NCBI GenBank assembly: GCA_938084685.1
Contig: CALKGE010000006.1
Location: 124,001-188,000 of the forward strand
Source: an uncultured Pirellulaceae bacterium
Lineage (GTDB): Bacteria > Planctomycetota > Planctomycetia > Pirellulales > Pirellulaceae
Direction of reading: 5' to 3'
DNA length: 64,000 bases
Shown here: positions 61,401 to 64,000 of the stretch, one piece after another
Position numbering within the stretch: the first letter of the stretch is position 1
Layout: each line of letters starts with the position of its first letter
Notes under the pieces: model-generated
Seen by the model: only the letters and a program-made list of their open reading frames with translations
Databases searched by the model: none
What the model was told of the DNA's origin: nothing
Program-made: the position numbers and the translations under genes

Positions 61401-63314
61401 TCAATTCATTTCGATCGCTTCTTCCAGGTGCTCATACAATGGCTCAAGTGACAACTGCACTGTCGCCAGTTCATCACTCAGTTTCTTCATGACCTCACCA
61501 TCGCGAAGCGCTTCGTCCTGAGCCATTTCGGCATAGATCGCTTCAATACGAGATTCCGCTTCAGCAATCTCCACTTCGATTTCATCTACCTTGCGATAAG
61601 GGAATTTGCGTTTACGTCGCGGCTTGGAATTGGACGCCTTACCAACCTTTTTCCCAGCCGACTGCTCTTCATCTGATTCAGCTTTGGCCTCCATACCAGC
61701 TCGGGATTCTTTCGCCAGTCCACGATCGACCAGCATCTGATAAGTCGAATAATTTCCATCAATCACTCGGAATTGCCCCGGCTCCACCACCAGCAACTTG
61801 TCACAGACCTGGTTCAGAAAATAACGATCATGGCTGACAATCAGCACCGTTCCTTCATAGTCTCGAAGAGTCTTTTCCAGTGAATCGCGAGCCCACAGAT
61901 CCAGATGATTTGTTGGTTCATCCAGAAACAGGAGATTGGCATCGCGAGTAGATAGCCAAGCCAACGCGGTACGATTCCGCTCGCCACCACTTAACTGGTG
62001 CACTTTCTTAAACACCATATCCTTGGTGATTCCAAAGCGAGCCAAAACGTCACGTCTTTCGCGTTCCACAAACTCCTTGTGATCCGGGCGTATCGCTTCC
62101 ACAACCTCCTGCTCACTATCCACACAGGTCAGATGCTGATCAAAGTAAGCGGCCTTCACTTTAGCACCAATATGAATCTCACCTTCGTCTGGCTCGAGAT
62201 CACCGTTGAGAATCTTCATCAACGTCGACTTACCCGTTCCGTTGGGTCCCAGAATCCCCCATTTTTCTCCTCGCAACACATCGAATGTCAGGTCGTGAAA
62301 CAATGGAAAATCAAAAGCTTTGGAAATATGCTCGGCTCGAATGACAATATCTCCACTTCGCTCGGGAGGTGGAAATCCCATCCTCGGAGCGATAATCTCG
62401 CGGGGTGGATTGACTCGTTCCATCCGGTCCAGCTTCTTCCGCCGGTCTTCCGCCTGAGCTGTTTTCTGGCTCCCGATATGTCGCCTCACAAATTCTTCCA
62501 GCCGGGCAATTTCGTCCTGCTGTTTTTCATACGTCCGGCGAAGCACCGCATTGCGTTCGTCCTTCTGCCGCATGTAGGCCGAGTAGTTCCCTTTGTAGAT
62601 TTCAATCGTTCCCTGGTGAAGCTCGATCGTTTTATGAGCTACCTGATCTATCAAAAATCGGTCATGACTCACCAACAGTATCGTCGTCGGACTGGCTGCC
62701 AGGAATTTCTCCAGCCACTGCGTCGCATCAATATCCAAATGATTGGAAGGTTCATCCAGAATCATCAGGTCGGGTTCTGCTAACAGCAGCTTGGCCAGTG
62801 CCAGCCGGTTCTTCTGACCTCCGGATAGCTGATCAACCGGTTGATGGAATTCTGATTCATTAAACCCCAACCCGTTGAGAATGCGTTCAATTCGATAGTC
62901 GATATTGTAGGCACCCTGCTGGAACAGACGTTCCTGCAGTCGGTCAAAGCGTTCTGCAAGTTCTTCCTGCAGCTGTCCCTGAGCCTCGGACAATTGGGCA
63001 GCAACACTCTCGGCTTCTTCCGACAGCGATGCCAGTTGTTCCAGTGCTGTCGCTGCTTCGTCCCAGACAGTCCGCCCTGCTGCGTATTCCAGTTGCTGTT
63101 CAAGAATACCTACACGGATCGCAGGATGAATTTCAACCGTGCCGTTATCAGGCTCCAGCACTCCCGTAATAATATTCACCAGCGTGCTTTTTCCGGCACC
63201 ATTGGGACCTACCAAAGCGACATGATCCCCTCGCGACAACTCGAACGAGACACCATCAAGAACCGCCTCTTCGGAGAAGTATTTTTCGATATTGTCGACG
63301 GTAAGCTGAATCAT
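61401..63314 (-). CDS. ABC-F family ATP-binding protein
   Basis: A soluble protein with two ABC ATPase domains and no membrane segment, 637 residues from MIQLTVDNIEKYF (a start three codons earlier at 63323 is equally open). Domain 1 has VGPNGAGKST, LSGGQKNRLALAKLLL and MILDEPSNHLD; domain 2 has GPNGTGKST, LSGGERNRTALAWL and LFLDEPTNHLD. The charged linker between them (YKGNYSAYMRQKDERNAVLRRTYEKQQDEIARLEEFVRRH) is the ABC-F ribosome-contact type. A C-terminal coiled coil (VDEIEVEIAEAESRIEAIYAEM) is Uup/YdiF-like. It probably acts on ribosomes, in translation or antibiotic protection; the subfamily cannot be settled. Confidence 0.9.
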   Translation of the reverse strand: MIQLTVDNIEKYFSEEAVLDGVSFELSRGDHVALVGPNGAGKSTLVNIITGVLEPDNGTVEIHPAIRVGILEQQLEYAAGRTVWDEAATALEQLASLSEEAESVAAQLSEAQGQLQEELAERFDRLQERLFQQGAYNIDYRIERILNGLGFNESEFHQPVDQLSGGQKNRLALAKLLLAEPDLMILDEPSNHLDIDATQWLEKFLAASPTTILLVSHDRFLIDQVAHKTIELHQGTIEIYKGNYSAYMRQKDERNAVLRRTYEKQQDEIARLEEFVRRHIGSQKTAQAEDRRKKLDRMERVNPPREIIAPRMGFPPPERSGDIVIRAEHISKAFDFPLFHDLTFDVLRGEKWGILGPNGTGKSTLMKILNGDLEPDEGEIHIGAKVKAAYFDQHLTCVDSEQEVVEAIRPDHKEFVERERRDVLARFGITKDMVFKKVHQLSGGERNRTALAWLSTRDANLLFLDEPTNHLDLWARDSLEKTLRDYEGTVLIVSHDRYFLNQVCDKLLVVEPGQFRVIDGNYSTYQMLVDRGLAKESRAGMEAKAESDEEQSAGKKVGKASNSKPRRKRKFPYRKVDEIEVEIAEAESRIEAIYAEMAQDEALRDGEVMKKLSDELATVQLSLEPLYEHLEEAIEMN

Positions 63315-63414
63315 GTTCACCATTATGAGCTGAATCGTATAGAAACGTAAGCCGGGACAAAACCGACCTGCGGAGACTCATAAATACTGGCTACTAGCCG
63401 GTTTTCAGGTCCAA

Positions 63415-63423
63415 TGCTAGAAT
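63415..63423 (+). promoter_or_regulatory. Predicted extended -10 promoter for the leuB-like gene
   Basis: TGCTAGAAT, the same nine bases as at 17885-17893, about 100 bases before the ATG at 63523. No -35 box is seen. Confidence 0.4.
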
Positions 63424-63522
63424 CGAATTTTCGGCCTTGAGCCTTCGTGGCATCAAGGGACCGAACAAAATTCCCACACGTCTAAACCGACTTACTATTG
63501 CTCTCACGAAAGTAATACACCA

Positions 63523-64000
63523 ATGAAGATCGCTGTCATTCCTGGTGATGGAACCGGCCCAGAAGTAACCAACGAAGCCCTTAAAGTACTTCAAGCTGTC
63601 TCGGAACAGGATGGTTTCGAGTATGAACTGACGCATTACGATTTTGGTGGTGACCGCTACCTGCAGACAGGTGAAATCCTGCCAGACGGCGCTGTCGATG
63701 AATTGAAGGAAAAGGATGCGATTTATCTGGGAGCCATCGGGCATCCGGACGTTCAGCCTGGGATTCTTGAAAAAGGTCTGCTGCTGAGCCTCCGCTTTGC
63801 TCTGGATCAGTACGTCAATCTTCGACCTGTCACGCTGTATCCTGGCGTGGAAACTCCGCTGGCCAACAAGGGTCCTGAAGACATCGATTTTGTTGTCATT
63901 CGTGAAAACACCGAGGACATGTACTGTGGTATCGGCGGATTCCTGAAAAAAGGAACTGCCGACGAAGTAGCTTCACAAACAGCGATCTATACACGTAAAG
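63523..64000 (+). CDS. leuB: Isocitrate/isopropylmalate dehydrogenase family protein (LeuB-like), 3' end beyond window
   Basis: The ATG at 63523 opens a frame that continues past the right edge, so only the first 159 or so residues are visible. MKIAVIPGDGTGPEV is the family start. DAIYLGAIGHPDVQPGILEKGLLLSLRFALDQYVNLRPVTLYPGVETPL, with its substrate-binding Arg residues, and FVVIRENTEDMY mark a beta-decarboxylating dehydrogenase. The layout is closest to the actinobacterial-type 3-isopropylmalate dehydrogenase; tartrate or other hydroxyacid specificity is possible. It diverges from the ABC-F gene. Confidence 0.85.
   Translation, partial: MKIAVIPGDGTGPEVTNEALKVLQAVSEQDGFEYELTHYDFGGDRYLQTGEILPDGAVDELKEKDAIYLGAIGHPDVQPGILEKGLLLSLRFALDQYVNLRPVTLYPGVETPLANKGPEDIDFVVIRENTEDMYCGIGGFLKKGTADEVASQTAIYTRK

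Noticed and set aside
61998..62783. 261-residue plus-strand frame
   Set aside because: Antisense to the ABC-F gene, whose motifs are intact throughout.

Overview
The window is a 64 kb stretch of bacterial chromosome, densely coding and close to 50% GC by eye. The gene complement points to the Planctomycetota, most likely a Planctomycetaceae relative such as Gimesia or Rubinisphaera. The clues are an archaeal/eukaryotic-type prolyl-tRNA synthetase, a DUF1573 protein paired with a multihaem lipoprotein, PQQ-like propeller and TPR proteins with secretion signals, a DUF4416 protein, an FHA protein, and a fatty-acid cluster that carries a second, non-canonical ketosynthase. The organism call is inference from gene families; there is no rRNA in the window. 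I see no prophage, insertion sequence, CRISPR array or plasmid functions.

Layout. 1-3486: an alkaline-phosphatase-superfamily enzyme cut by the left edge, ispF and cysS. 3497-5895: ruvC-ruvA on the minus strand diverging from ruvB on the plus strand. 6177-11479: rpmF and a fatty-acid synthesis cluster fabD-fabG-acpP-fabF plus a ketosynthase-like protein that has lost the catalytic cysteine and one catalytic histidine; plsX and fabH are absent from the places where many bacteria keep them. 12021-17667: a transcription/translation operon nusA-infB-rbfA and a HhH-GPD-like protein with a histone-H1-like tail. 17951-21044: a large secreted TPR protein and a YebC regulator.

21041-29640 is a minus-strand block: tetrahaem lipoprotein and DUF1573 protein, O-antigen-ligase-like protein, WecA-type phosphoglycosyl transferase, DUF4416 protein and proS. 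29853-33348: two RNA-decay enzymes (YhaM-like and RNase R). 33466-38650: a complete glycine-cleavage operon gcvT-gcvH-gcvPA-gcvPB with a lipoate ligase at its end, which can load the H protein. 38989-47610: FHA protein, a small conserved-looking protein, a TPR lipoprotein, serC-serA and alaS. 47714-49702: tpx and recA (minus), separated by a structured, repeat-bearing spacer.

50404-64000: PQQ-propeller protein, PfkB kinase, thpR, a Glu-rich membrane protein, a Mn-type superoxide dismutase, an Asn/Gln-rich lipoprotein, an SDR with a TPR membrane protein, tRNA-Asp, a small lipoprotein, a prepilin-peptidase-like protein missing one catalytic Asp, an ABC-F ATPase, and the start of a leuB-like dehydrogenase that runs off the right edge.

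Most of the window is housekeeping. The items most worth a second look are the inactive ketosynthase paralogue (10154-11479), the HhH-GPD/H1-tail protein (16744-17667), the tetrahaem/DUF1573 pair (21041-23874), the degenerate prepilin peptidase (60235-61362), and the non-coding structures at 6471-6548, 11685-12020 and 48290-48540.
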